This document shows, piece after piece, positions 49,513-64,000 of a stretch of DNA of 64,000 bases (the stretch's first letter is position 1; each line of letters begins with the position of its first letter). The notes beneath the pieces were generated by a model. That model was given only the letters and a program-made list of their open reading frames with translations. It was not told where the DNA came from and did not search any database. The stretch is taken from NCBI GenBank assembly GCA_947258545.1, contig CAMYJI010000028.1, positions 1 to 64,000 on the forward strand. Reading direction: 5' to 3'. A program made the position numbers and the translations under genes. The DNA comes from an uncultured Ectothiorhodospiraceae bacterium. Lineage in GTDB: Bacteria; Pseudomonadota; Gammaproteobacteria; UBA9214.

Positions 49513-49666
49513 TCACTCCGTTAGACAGGCAGTTCAGTGCAGATAACAGCTCAGGGTCCTGTACTGTTAACCGTGACGGGACGGTGTCTGTATCGAACTC
49601 GGTGTGCTGCCCGCTCGATGGGTAGCGCGCTATGGTACGTAACTTGGGGTGTAGGGTAAAGCAAGC

Positions 49667-50734
49667 ATGCACATCGGGATTCCACGGGAAATAAAGCCAC
49701 TGGAAGGGCGCATTGCGCTGGTTCCGGAGGCCTGCCGGCAGCTGATCGACAGTGGTCATTCCATCACCATGGAGCAGAATGCCGGCGCCTTGTCCGGCTA
49801 TCCCGATGGCGTATTCACGAGCGCCGGTGTCCGGGTGGTTGCAGACACCGCGCAGGTCTATCGGGACGCCCAACTCATCCTCAAGGTAAAGGAACCCCAG
49901 GACAGCGAACTTGTCCATTTAAGACAGAACCACCTGTTGTTCTGTTTTCTGCACCTGGCGGCATATCCGCAACTTGCCCGCAAGCTCCAGGACATCGGCC
50001 TGACCGCGGTCGGCTTCGAAACCGTCGAGGAAGAGGGTGGGAAACTACCGGCACTCGCGCCGATGAGCGCCATTGCCGGGCGCATCGCCACCCAGGTCGG
50101 GACCCATCTCCTGCACCAGCCACAGGGCGGCAAGGGGCTGCTGCTAGGTGGCGTGCCGGCGGCTGAACGCGGTCATGTTGTCATCATCGGCGCGGGGACC
50201 GCAGGCGGCAATGCCGCCACCCTGGCCGCCAACATCGGCGCCGAGGTTATGGTGTTCGACCTGAGCCGCGACCGGCTGACGGCCATGCGTGAACTGGGCA
50301 ACAACGTGACCGCCCTGTATCCCTACCAGGATGCACTTGAAAAGGAAGTGGCCGAGGCGGACATGGTCATTGGCGCGGTACTCAAAACCGGCCGCCGGGC
50401 GCCGCACGTGGTCAGCCGTGACATGGTCAGGGCCATGCAGCCGGGCAGTGTCATTATCGATATCTCGGTGGACCAGGGCGGTTGTATCGAAACCACCCGA
50501 CCGACCACCTATGAAAACCCGACCTATATCGAGGAGGACGTGGTGCACTTTGCCGTCACCAACATGCCGGGCGCCGTGCCCAGGACGGCCTCGCAGGCCC
50601 TGTCCGCCGCCCTGATCCCGTATGTAACGGCCATCGCCCAGCCCGACTGGAAGTCCTGTAAGTCGTTGAGCAGGGGTATCAATATCGAGTCGGGAAGGTT
50701 CATCCATCCGGCCCTGCAAGAAATGTTTGCCTGA
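49667..50734 (+). CDS. ald: Alanine dehydrogenase
   Basis: 355-residue NAD-dependent enzyme catalysing reversible oxidative deamination of L-alanine to pyruvate. It begins MHIGIPREIKPLEGRIALVP. LKVKEPQ and FLHLAAYP hold the substrate-binding Lys and His. The NAD loop is VVIIGAGTAGGNAATLA (about 165-181), and the C-terminal SVDQGGCIETTRPTTYENPTY and TNMPGAVPRTASQAL (about 299-313) are typical. The product is slightly shorter than the 371-residue Bacillus enzyme. In E. coli Lrp occupies the place before ftsK; alanine dehydrogenase here is known from other gammaproteobacteria. Confidence 0.95.
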   Translation: MHIGIPREIKPLEGRIALVPEACRQLIDSGHSITMEQNAGALSGYPDGVFTSAGVRVVADTAQVYRDAQLILKVKEPQDSELVHLRQNHLLFCFLHLAAYPQLARKLQDIGLTAVGFETVEEEGGKLPALAPMSAIAGRIATQVGTHLLHQPQGGKGLLLGGVPAAERGHVVIIGAGTAGGNAATLAANIGAEVMVFDLSRDRLTAMRELGNNVTALYPYQDALEKEVAEADMVIGAVLKTGRRAPHVVSRDMVRAMQPGSVIIDISVDQGGCIETTRPTTYENPTYIEEDVVHFAVTNMPGAVPRTASQALSAALIPYVTAIAQPDWKSCKSLSRGINIESGRFIHPALQEMFA

Positions 50735-50792
50735 ATAAATAAATTTAATTAGATTAGCGAATTGGCGCACATAGTTATAAAAGAGGATTATT

Positions 50793-53107
<2,315 letters not shown>

Positions 53108-53108
<1 letters not shown>

Positions 53109-53746
53109 TGCACGCCCACTACCTTCCGGTACGCCTCAGTATCGCTGTCCTGCTGCTCGCCACCATGGCGCAGGCGCAGGCGCAGGATGCCCTCGACACA
53201 GTACGCAACTATTTCGCGGAACTCACCAGCCTGCAGGCCGGATTCCATCAGAAGGTCGTCGATGCCGACAATATTTTGCAACAGGTCTCTGACGGGCAGA
53301 TGTGGATCCAGCAACCGGGGAAATTCCGCTGGAACTACGAGACTCCGTACAGGCAGCAAATCGTCAGTGACGGCAAACACCTCTGGTCCTATGACGAAGA
53401 CCTGGAACAGGTCACGGTACAACCGGTAGACAAGGTACTGGGCGCAACCCCGGCCATGCTGCTCAGCGGACTCCAGCCCGTCGAGGAGGTCTTCGAGATG
53501 GAGGCCCTGCCGGCAGCGGACGGTCTGCTGCACATACGCCTGCAACCTCGCTCAGATGACAGCAATATCAACGAAATCCATCTCTACTTCGTGAATGATG
53601 CCCTGGCGCGTATCGAGGCGCTGGATGGATTCGGAAACACCACGACATTTGATTTCGCCGGGCTGCTGCGCAACGCAGACCTGGAGGCCAAGCTGTTCCA
53701 CTTCGAGCCGCCGCCCGGCGTGGATGTCGTCGGCGAGCCAGACTAG
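53108..53746 (+). CDS. lolA: Outer membrane lipoprotein carrier protein LolA
   Basis: 212-residue periplasmic chaperone that takes lipoproteins from the LolCDE complex to LolB. The signal peptide ends at AQAQAQ (about 25). The mature part has AELTSLQAGFHQKVVD, GQMWIQQPGKFRWNYETPYRQ with the conserved Arg, QIVSDGKHLWSYDEDLEQVTV and LDGFGNTTTFDFAG. It is translationally coupled to ftsK. A second, larger LolA-like gene lies at 19109-19894 in the MMPL operon. Confidence 0.95.
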
Positions 53747-53770
53747 CCCGGTCACGTTCGTAACCCACCC

Positions 53771-55087
53771 ATGCTGAACAGCGAAGAAGCCTGGCGCCCG
53801 CTGGCCGACCGCATGCGTCCGCGTTCACTCGACGGCTTCACCGGCCAGGAGCATATCCTGGGTCCGGGGAAACCGCTGCGCCGCGCCATCACGGAGGGCC
53901 ATCTCCACTCCATGGTCCTGTGGGGCCCGCCCGGTACCGGCAAGACCACCCTGGCCAGGTTGCTGGCGGAACAGAGCCATGCGGAGTTCCTGACCCTGTC
54001 GGCGGTTATGGCCGGCGTCAAGGATATCCGCAGCGCGGTCGAGACGGCGCGCCGGATACGCGATACCGAAGCGCGTCTGACCATCCTGTTTATCGACGAG
54101 GTGCACCGCTTCAACAAGGCACAGCAGGACGCCTTTCTGCCCTATGTCGAGGACGGCACCATCATCTTCATTGGCGCGACCACGGAAAACCCGTCATTCG
54201 AGCTCAACAGCGCCCTGTTGTCGCGGGCGCGTACCTACGTCCTCAAGCGCCTGGATGAGACCGCCCTGCGCAGTATTGTCGATGCGGCACTGGCGGACCC
54301 TCGGCACGGACTGGGCAGTCCCGGTCTGCAACTGGAAGCCGCATTACGTGACCGGCTGGTGCAGGCGGCGGACGGTGATGCGCGGCGCGCCCTGAACCTG
54401 CTGGAGATCGCGTCCGACCTGGCCGTGGAAGAGGGCGATGCCCGCATCATTCCCGAGTCCGTGCTCAACGAGGTTATTGCCGGCGGTACCCGGCGATTCG
54501 ACAAGGGTGGCGATGATTTCTATGACCAGATCTCGGCACTGCACAAGTCGGTGCGCGGTTCGGCACCGGACGCGGCCCTGTACTGGCTGGTGCGCATGCT
54601 CGATGGCGGCTGCGACCCGCTCTACCTCGCCCGCCGGATCGTGCGCATGGCATCGGAGGATATCGGCAATGCCGACCCGCGCGCGCTCACTCTGAGCCTC
54701 GAGGCCTGGGACGTCCAGGAGCGCCTGGGCAGCCCCGAAGGCGAACTGGCGCTGGCCCAGGCCGTTATCTATATGGCCTGTGCCGCCAAGAGCAATGCCG
54801 TTTACATGGCCTATAACTCGGCCCGCGCCGATGTTAAAAAACACGGTTCCCTCGAGGTGCCCGTCCACCTGCGCAATGCACCGACCCGCCTGATGAAGGA
54901 GCTCGGTTACGGCAAGGCTTATCGCTACGCCCATGACGAACCCGAGGGGTACGCGGCCGGAGAACACTATTTTCCCGAAGACATGCCTGCCCCGCACTAC
55001 TATCGTCCGGTCGCGCGTGGACTCGAGATCAGGATCGCGGAAAAGCTCGCCCACCTGCGCGAACTGGACAGAAAACAGCGCCGCTGA
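53771..55087 (+). CDS. rarA: Replication-associated recombination protein RarA (MgsA)
   Basis: 438-residue AAA+ ATPase of the clamp-loader family that acts at stalled forks and binds SSB. It begins RPLADRMRPRSLDGFTGQEH. Walker A is GPPGTGKTTLAR (52-63), Walker B FIDEVHRFNKAQQDAFLP, and sensor 1 GATTENPSFELN. The tetramerisation C-domain has RGSAPDAALYWLVRMLDGG and MACAAKSNAVYMAYN. It starts 24 bases after lolA. Confidence 0.97.
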   Translation: MLNSEEAWRPLADRMRPRSLDGFTGQEHILGPGKPLRRAITEGHLHSMVLWGPPGTGKTTLARLLAEQSHAEFLTLSAVMAGVKDIRSAVETARRIRDTEARLTILFIDEVHRFNKAQQDAFLPYVEDGTIIFIGATTENPSFELNSALLSRARTYVLKRLDETALRSIVDAALADPRHGLGSPGLQLEAALRDRLVQAADGDARRALNLLEIASDLAVEEGDARIIPESVLNEVIAGGTRRFDKGGDDFYDQISALHKSVRGSAPDAALYWLVRMLDGGCDPLYLARRIVRMASEDIGNADPRALTLSLEAWDVQERLGSPEGELALAQAVIYMACAAKSNAVYMAYNSARADVKKHGSLEVPVHLRNAPTRLMKELGYGKAYRYAHDEPEGYAAGEHYFPEDMPAPHYYRPVARGLEIRIAEKLAHLRELDRKQRR

Positions 55088-55172
55088 ATGCCGGACACGG
55101 AAACCGGCCGCGCTGATGCACGACGCGCACCCGACGTGTACCATTACGCCCAATGAAACACGGGGAACGTGA

Positions 55173-55547
55173 ATGACCCTCACAATTGCCATCGCCGCCG
55201 GCGGTGCCGCGGGCGCACTGCTGCGTTACTGGGTATCGAATGGCATCCACGCCGTACTGGGGCGCGGCTTCCCCTATGGTACTTTGACGGTGAACGTCCT
55301 CGGCAGCCTGCTGATGGGATTCCTGTATATCTGGCTGATCGAGCGGCTCGCGACCGGTCCCGCGCTGCGCGCCTTTCTGCTGATTGGTGTGCTCGGTGCC
55401 TTTACGACCTTCTCTACCTTCTCAGTGGAGACCCTGAACCTGATGGAATCCGGCCAGCTCGGCAAGGCCATCCTCAATGTGCTCGCCAGCGTGGTCGTGT
55501 GTATCGCCGCCGCCGGCCTGGGCATGCTACTAGCGAGGCAACTATGA
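55173..55547 (+). CDS. crcB: Fluoride efflux channel protein CrcB (Fluc)
   Basis: 124-residue inner-membrane protein that forms a dual-topology dimer to let fluoride leave the cell. Four hydrophobic helices; GGAAGALLRYWVSNG (about 9-23), YGTLTVNVLGSLLMGFLY with the key Asn (about 35-52), and GVLGAFTTFSTFSVET with the Phe and Thr of the ion track (about 73-88). Its stop overlaps the DUF190 start by four bases (ATGA). No fluoride riboswitch was recognised upstream. Confidence 0.95.
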   Translation: MTLTIAIAAGGAAGALLRYWVSNGIHAVLGRGFPYGTLTVNVLGSLLMGFLYIWLIERLATGPALRAFLLIGVLGAFTTFSTFSVETLNLMESGQLGKAILNVLASVVVCIAAAGLGMLLARQL

Positions 55548-55849
55548 AAAAACTCGATGTAACCTTTGTACGCATTTACCTGACCGAGGGCGAGGGCAAG
55601 CTGGAGGGTCTGTTGCAGGGTCTGCATAACGAGCACAAGGTCCACGGCTTTACCGTGTTTCGCGCGATCAGTGGGTTCGGTAAATCCGGCAAGATGCATT
55701 ACTCGAACCTGCTGGACATATCGCTGGACCTGCCGGTGGTGGTCGAGTTCTTCGACGAGCCTGCGCTCGTGGAAACCATCCTGGAGGAGTTGACGCAGGA
55801 GATCGAACCGGGCCATATGGTTAGCTGGCCGGCAACTTTGATGGTTTAA
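55544..55849 (+). CDS. DUF190 family protein linked to CrcB
   Basis: 101-residue small soluble protein with a ferredoxin-like or PII-like fold: LDVTFVRIYLTEGEGKLEGLL, the block KVHGFTVFRAISGFGKSGK (about 32-50), LDLPVVVEFFDEPALVETILE and the C-terminal PGHMVSWPATLMV. The similarity of this family to PII signalling proteins suggests ligand binding. Translation is coupled to crcB by the ATGA overlap, so a role in controlling or assisting fluoride export is likely but not shown. Confidence 0.9.
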   Translation: MKKLDVTFVRIYLTEGEGKLEGLLQGLHNEHKVHGFTVFRAISGFGKSGKMHYSNLLDISLDLPVVVEFFDEPALVETILEELTQEIEPGHMVSWPATLMV

Positions 55850-55860
55850 CAACATTTATT

Positions 55861-56074
55861 ACCGCAGAGACGCAGAGGACGCAAAGAAAACAATAAACAA
55901 TTGCTAAAAACAAAACACCATTAATGTATCACTGCTGTTTCGTAAACTCCCTCTCCCACCGGGAGAGGGTTGGGGTGAGGGGATAAAATAGGATAACTTC
56001 GTTTTGCGTAGCAATAGTTTGCTTTTTTGTTACTTTACCGAATGTTTTCTTTGCGTCCTCTGCGCCTCTGCGGT
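55861..56074. mobile_element. MITE-like element with 30-base terminal inverted repeats
   Basis: ACCGCAGAGACGCAGAGGAC followed by GCAAAGAAAA (55861-55890) is repeated in inverted form at 56045-56074 with one mismatch in 30. The inner flanks stay partly complementary (AACAATTGCTAAAAACAAAAC against GTTTTGCGTAGCAATAGTTTG). The centre holds the palindrome at 55949-55969. There is no open frame. It stands 44 bases before serS and so overlaps its promoter region. Related tracts occur at 11195-11412. Confidence 0.75.
55949..55985. repeat. CCCTCTCCC-type palindrome
   Basis: Perfect arms CCCTCTCCC (55949-55957) and GGGAGAGGG (55961-55969), followed by TTGGGGTGAGGGGA. The same CTCTCCC/GGGAGAGGGTTGGGGTGAGGG unit is known as a common dispersed repeat in many bacterial genomes. 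It is inside the MITE-like element. Confidence 0.75.
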
Positions 56075-56106
56075 GAAAAAATTGTTCTTCATGACAAACC
56101 ATGTAA

Positions 56107-57399
<1,293 letters not shown>

Positions 57400-57522
57400 A
57401 AGACGTGGCCACTGTGTGGCACCCGGATAAATTTTCTGCGACTTATTTGATCTGCGTGCGGTACCGTGGGTCGAGAAAGGTGCTAACTTTCCCTTAGAGA
57501 CCCCGGATCATGGAAGACCGTC

Positions 57523-58131
57523 ATGGGCACGCAAGCTGCCACACGATTTCCCCCTGCAACCTTGCTGGCAATCGTTGTCGTTGTGGTAATCGCCATCCTG
57601 CTGACCGGCTGTAGTGCCTCGCTGCCGCGGGTGGAAAAGAAGCTGGGCTCACCCTGGGACAGTTTTGCAGAGGCGCAGACCGCCTATGACCTGATCATTC
57701 CCGGACGCACAACCCGGGAAGAATTACAGCGCATCGGCTTCAACCCATATTCGGCGCCGAATATCCGCATCCTCAACTATTTAAGTATTGTGAATCGTTT
57801 CATGCCGAATGACTCCATCACCCTGGATGACCTGGACCCCGCAGTCCGCGGCTGCATCCAGGCACGCCAGGCCTGCCAGGCCTACGAGGCCAAGCCGTCG
57901 CTGATCGTCAGCCAGCGAACCGGTAATGTCATGAGTGACACGCTGAACTTTCGCAGGAGTATTATCGAGACAGGCTGGTCTTTCGAGGCGCTGATCCTGT
58001 TGCAGGACGATACCGTGGTTTACAAGCTGTGGGGCGGGACGCCGATGCTCGACGAGGTCACCGATCACAGGAACCCGCTGGGGCCGCTGCAGGACACCGG
58101 GGGCATGGCGCGCGATGCCATCAAACCCTGA
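57523..58131 (+). CDS. Putative lipoprotein of unknown function
   Basis: 202-residue protein with an N-terminal hydrophobic stretch ending in the lipobox LLTGC (Cys at about 30), so it should be anchored in a membrane facing the periplasm. The mature part contains YDLIIPGRTTREELQRIGFNP (about 56-76), DDLDPAVRGCIQARQACQAYE with two Cys, and GWSFEALILLQDDTVVYKLWGG. The 'GxTTREEL..IG' pattern recalls BamE/SmpA-like lipoproteins, a weak resemblance. It lies alone after serS. Confidence 0.75.
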   Translation: MGTQAATRFPPATLLAIVVVVVIAILLTGCSASLPRVEKKLGSPWDSFAEAQTAYDLIIPGRTTREELQRIGFNPYSAPNIRILNYLSIVNRFMPNDSITLDDLDPAVRGCIQARQACQAYEAKPSLIVSQRTGNVMSDTLNFRRSIIETGWSFEALILLQDDTVVYKLWGGTPMLDEVTDHRNPLGPLQDTGGMARDAIKP

Positions 58132-58158
58132 GCGCCATTGATTGCGCAGGCTCGAGTG

Positions 58159-58854
58159 TCAGAACACCCGCAATGGATAACCACTGCTGCGTGGGCTGAG
58201 ATAAAACTTGAGGGTCTTGCCCTGCGCATCCTGCAGTACCAGTGATGTCTGGTTTCTGGCGAACTGGTAAAGTTGTACCGCACGGGTCTGCGGTGTGTAC
58301 AGCCTGACCAGATTTTTTTCGACCTTCAATATCCCGTTGAGCGACAGCATGCCATTCCGCAGGTGGAAACGGTTGCCCCTGATCTCGAGGGTTTCCCCGG
58401 AAGTCCCGTACCACTTGCCGTCCAGCAGGGACGCGGTCACGAATCGAGCCGAATTGGGGTAACGGGCACCGGACCAGCGCCGGTCCGGAGGATACCCCCA
58501 GGCACCGCCGGAATAGGGGTTATTGAAATAACCGGGCACCGACAACGGATAGCCCCAGGTATTGCCTGTCAGGGGCATCGACCAGGGGGAGCCGCCAAAT
58601 CCGCTGCCCGGCCAGCCACCCAGGCCGGAGAGGCCGCTCATTGCGGGCCAGCCGCTCATCCCCAGTCCGAAGGAATTCATGGGCATACCCCAGCTGTTCG
58701 ACCCGTCCATGGAATCGGCCATGCCGCCCATCATGACCATCATCATGCGGAACATCACGCTGATCATGTCGCCGATGGCGTCCGCCGATGCCGGGATCGG
58801 CGTCGTGGTCGACAGGGCACAGATCAACAGGAGACTGGCGCGTTTGTGCTTCAT
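58159..58854 (-). CDS. Exported Gly/Met/Trp-rich protein
   Basis: 231-residue protein. A signal peptide ends near PIPASA (about 24). Residues 25-125 are low-complexity and rich in Met, Gly, Trp, Ser and Pro (MMMVMMGGMADSMDG, then GMSGWPAMSGLSGLGGWPG), probably disordered or aggregating. The C-terminal about 90 residues form a beta-rich domain: LLDGKWYGTSGETLEIRGNRF, LRNGMLSLNGILKVEKNLVRL and QTSLVLQDAQGKTLKFYLS. I know no defined family; similar Gly/Met-rich exported proteins occur in sulfur-oxidising gammaproteobacteria. Convergent with the lipoprotein gene (27-base gap). Confidence 0.72.
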   Translation of the reverse strand: MKHKRASLLLICALSTTTPIPASADAIGDMISVMFRMMMVMMGGMADSMDGSNSWGMPMNSFGLGMSGWPAMSGLSGLGGWPGSGFGGSPWSMPLTGNTWGYPLSVPGYFNNPYSGGAWGYPPDRRWSGARYPNSARFVTASLLDGKWYGTSGETLEIRGNRFHLRNGMLSLNGILKVEKNLVRLYTPQTRAVQLYQFARNQTSLVLQDAQGKTLKFYLSPRSSGYPLRVF

Positions 58855-59088
58855 GGAGTGAGTTTAGGCGATCAGTAATACTCTCGCAGGTGATTGATTA
58901 TATAACTGTATATATCTTGTATAAACCGGTTTTCCCCCACCGGCCGTGAGGGCAAGCAGAAAAACGCTGGGCACCGACCCGCTGTGGTCGGCCTCTTTGT
59001 CCCTTATCGGCTTTTCACTAAACATCATAAGTGTAAACAGATACGTCCATGTTAAACTTCATAAAATAATTCTATTGCCCTGAAGGTC
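58855..59088. promoter_or_regulatory. Control region between the Gly/Met-rich gene and metH
   Basis: About 230 bases with a hairpin CCGACC / GGTCGG at about 58974-58991. It was checked for a cobalamin riboswitch (GCCACTG box) and SAM or SAH aptamers and none was recognised. Promoter hexamers are not clear. Confidence 0.3.
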
Positions 59089-62766
<3,678 letters not shown>

Positions 62767-62902
62767 GCAACACCCAGGGCAGTCGTTGTACCGCTAACGG
62801 GATGTGCTTATCAACAAATCGGCCTTCACCGCAGGTGCATATTGACGGCGAAGCGGAACCGCCAATACGGCGGTGACGACAACTACTGGAGCCACTGCTG
62901 AA
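62767..62902. other. Intergenic region before the MscK-like gene
   Basis: 136 bases with a small hairpin CCGCC-AATA-CGGCGG at about 62861-62874 that lacks a T-run. No other signal seen. Confidence 0.3.
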
Positions 62903-64000
62903 ATGAAACCAGGATCTGCACTGTTTCGGTTGGTCCTCTTGCTTGCGCTGGCCATTCCTTCACACACCGGCCACGCAGCAGACCCGGCGATACCGCTTCA
63001 GGATGCAACCATCGCCACGGTTTCACCTGACACCCTGAAAAGCAAGCTCAAGGAAGTCGAGGCATCGACCACGCTGGACGAGGTGACCAAAGGCAAACTG
63101 ACCGAGTTGTACCGCAAGGCACTTGCCTTCCAGGAAACGGCCCACTCCAACACCACAGCCGCCGAGACCTTCCGTCAGGCGAGGGAGACCGCACCCCGGG
63201 AAACCAAAGCCATCCGCGCGCAACTCGAGGAAGCAGAGCGGGCATCGCCCGAGGTCATCCTGGACGTGACGGATCAGACGCCACTGGCAGAAATCGAGCA
63301 GGAGCTGATCGATGATAAAGCCAATCGAACTGCCGCGGAGGCCAGGCTTGCAGATATCGAAAAGCAGTTACTGTACGAAGCTGACCGCCCCGCAGCGGCA
63401 AGCCGGCTACTCACCAAGGCAAAACAACGGCAGGAGGCAATTGCCGCAGAACTGAAATTACCGCCACCGGAAGGTGTGTCACCCGATCTGGCCAGTGCCA
63501 GAGGCTGGCTACTGGAAAGCGAGCGCATCAAGGTACGTACCGAGATTCTGATGCTCGACCAGGAGCTGTTAAGCCAGTCGATGCGGATCGAACTGCTGAA
63601 AGCCCGGAGAAACAAAACAGCGCGTGATCTGGATCGAACGGGTAAACGCATCCAATTGCTCGAGAGCATGATCAGCGAGAGACGGCTTGCCGAGGCGGAA
63701 CAGGCCAAGTCAGAAGCCGAGGAGGCGCAGCGCGATGCGCTCGGTAAACATCCACTGGTCCAGGAGCTGGCGGGAAAGAATGCGGCCTTGAGCGAGGAAC
63801 TCACTTCGCTGGCGGCGGACCTGGACCGGATATCCGCCGAGGACGAGGCGGCAAACAAGGAAGCCAAGCGGATCGATGAGATATTCCGCAGTACCCGGCA
63901 AAAAATGGAGCTCGCCGGGTTGAGCCAGGCACTGGGGCGTGTACTCCTCGAGCAGCGCAGGAGCCTCCCGGTTCCGGGGATATACCGCAAGCAGGCACGG
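62903..64000 (+). CDS. MscK/KefA-like large mechanosensitive channel, N-terminal part (cut by window end)
   Basis: The open frame begins at ATG 62903 and runs off the window after 366 codons. Residues 1-26 are a signal peptide (LFRLVLLLALAIPSHTGHAA). The rest is almost entirely charged, helical and coiled-coil, as in the periplasmic MscS-porin domain of MscK/KefA: LKSKLKEVEASTTLDEVTKG, DRPAAASRLLTKAKQRQEAI and, close to the end, GLSQALGRVLLEQRRSLP, which is typical just before the membrane part of this family. The membrane and MscS domains must lie beyond the window. It would be the second mechanosensitive channel of this region after 8447-9580. Confidence 0.82.
   Translation, partial: MKPGSALFRLVLLLALAIPSHTGHAADPAIPLQDATIATVSPDTLKSKLKEVEASTTLDEVTKGKLTELYRKALAFQETAHSNTTAAETFRQARETAPRETKAIRAQLEEAERASPEVILDVTDQTPLAEIEQELIDDKANRTAAEARLADIEKQLLYEADRPAAASRLLTKAKQRQEAIAAELKLPPPEGVSPDLASARGWLLESERIKVRTEILMLDQELLSQSMRIELLKARRNKTARDLDRTGKRIQLLESMISERRLAEAEQAKSEAEEAQRDALGKHPLVQELAGKNAALSEELTSLAADLDRISAEDEAANKEAKRIDEIFRSTRQKMELAGLSQALGRVLLEQRRSLPVPGIYRKQAR

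Noticed and set aside
55088-55172. Possible fluoride riboswitch before crcB
   Set aside because: The conserved aptamer core could not be found in the 85-base gap.
58855-59088. Possible cobalamin or SAM/SAH riboswitch before metH
   Set aside because: No GCCACTG-type box or other aptamer core seen; only a plain GC hairpin.

Overview
The window looks like chromosomal DNA of a gammaproteobacterium. It is GC-rich by eye, apart from a clearly AT-richer first 1.6 kb. The assignment rests on conserved gene orders and on lineage-restricted genes: csiV with mfd, nagZ with the methylthioinosine phosphorylase gene, icd/csp/clpS/clpA/infA/aat, trxB/ald/ftsK/lolA/rarA/crcB/serS, hflD with mnmA, nudJ and purB. 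An environmental, possibly sulfur-oxidising lineage is suggested by exported rhodanese and DsrE-like proteins and by an arsenosugar gene set, but this is inference. No rRNA, tRNA, CRISPR array, phage or insertion sequence was recognised.

Layout. 1-1620: AT-rich stretch with a frameshifted phosphotransferase gene. 1683-5429: cold shock gene, coiled-coil protein, Na/Pi cotransporter-like protein and alpha/beta hydrolase, all on the minus strand. 5538-10969: two orphan dipeptide-type ABC permeases, nagZ, mscS, hypoxanthine phosphoribosyltransferase and MTI phosphorylase. 10970-11419: repeats. 11420-15564: csiV and a broken mfd. 15809-19894: DUF2892 protein divergent from a TetR-MMPL-LolA-like export operon. 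19907-21459: three secreted proteins (DsrE-like, rhodanese, acidic tail). 21558-25075: DAHP synthase, agmatine-to-putrescine genes aguB and aguA, and a small exported protein. 25236-31567: dusA followed by the arsenosugar cluster (flavoprotein disulfide reductase, ArsS radical SAM enzyme, ArsM-type methyltransferase, two glycosyltransferases). 31841-40497: a DUF1269 protein, then a long minus-strand run nudJ-hyp-mnmA-hflD-acnA-purB-GNAT-hyp. 40781-46515: exported protein, icd, csp, clpS, clpA, infA. 46619-49506: aat, FemAB-like gene, trxB. 49667-57399: ald, ftsK, lolA, rarA, crcB, DUF190, serS. 57523-64000: lipoprotein, Gly/Met-rich exported protein, metH and the start of a MscK/KefA-like channel.

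The most distinctive parts are these. (1) A compact arsenosugar gene set whose last gene runs into a dispersed repeat. (2) The TetR-regulated MMPL/LolA-like export module with a palindromic operator candidate. (3) An mfd gene that lacks about 83 bases of helicase motif V coding sequence, which is either a real lesion or an assembly error. (4) Several families of palindromic and MITE-like repeats between genes, including a 214-base inverted-repeat element just upstream of serS. Most of the remainder is conserved housekeeping DNA. Gene starts were chosen from ribosome binding sites, neighbour overlaps and usual family lengths, so several are shorter than the longest open frame.
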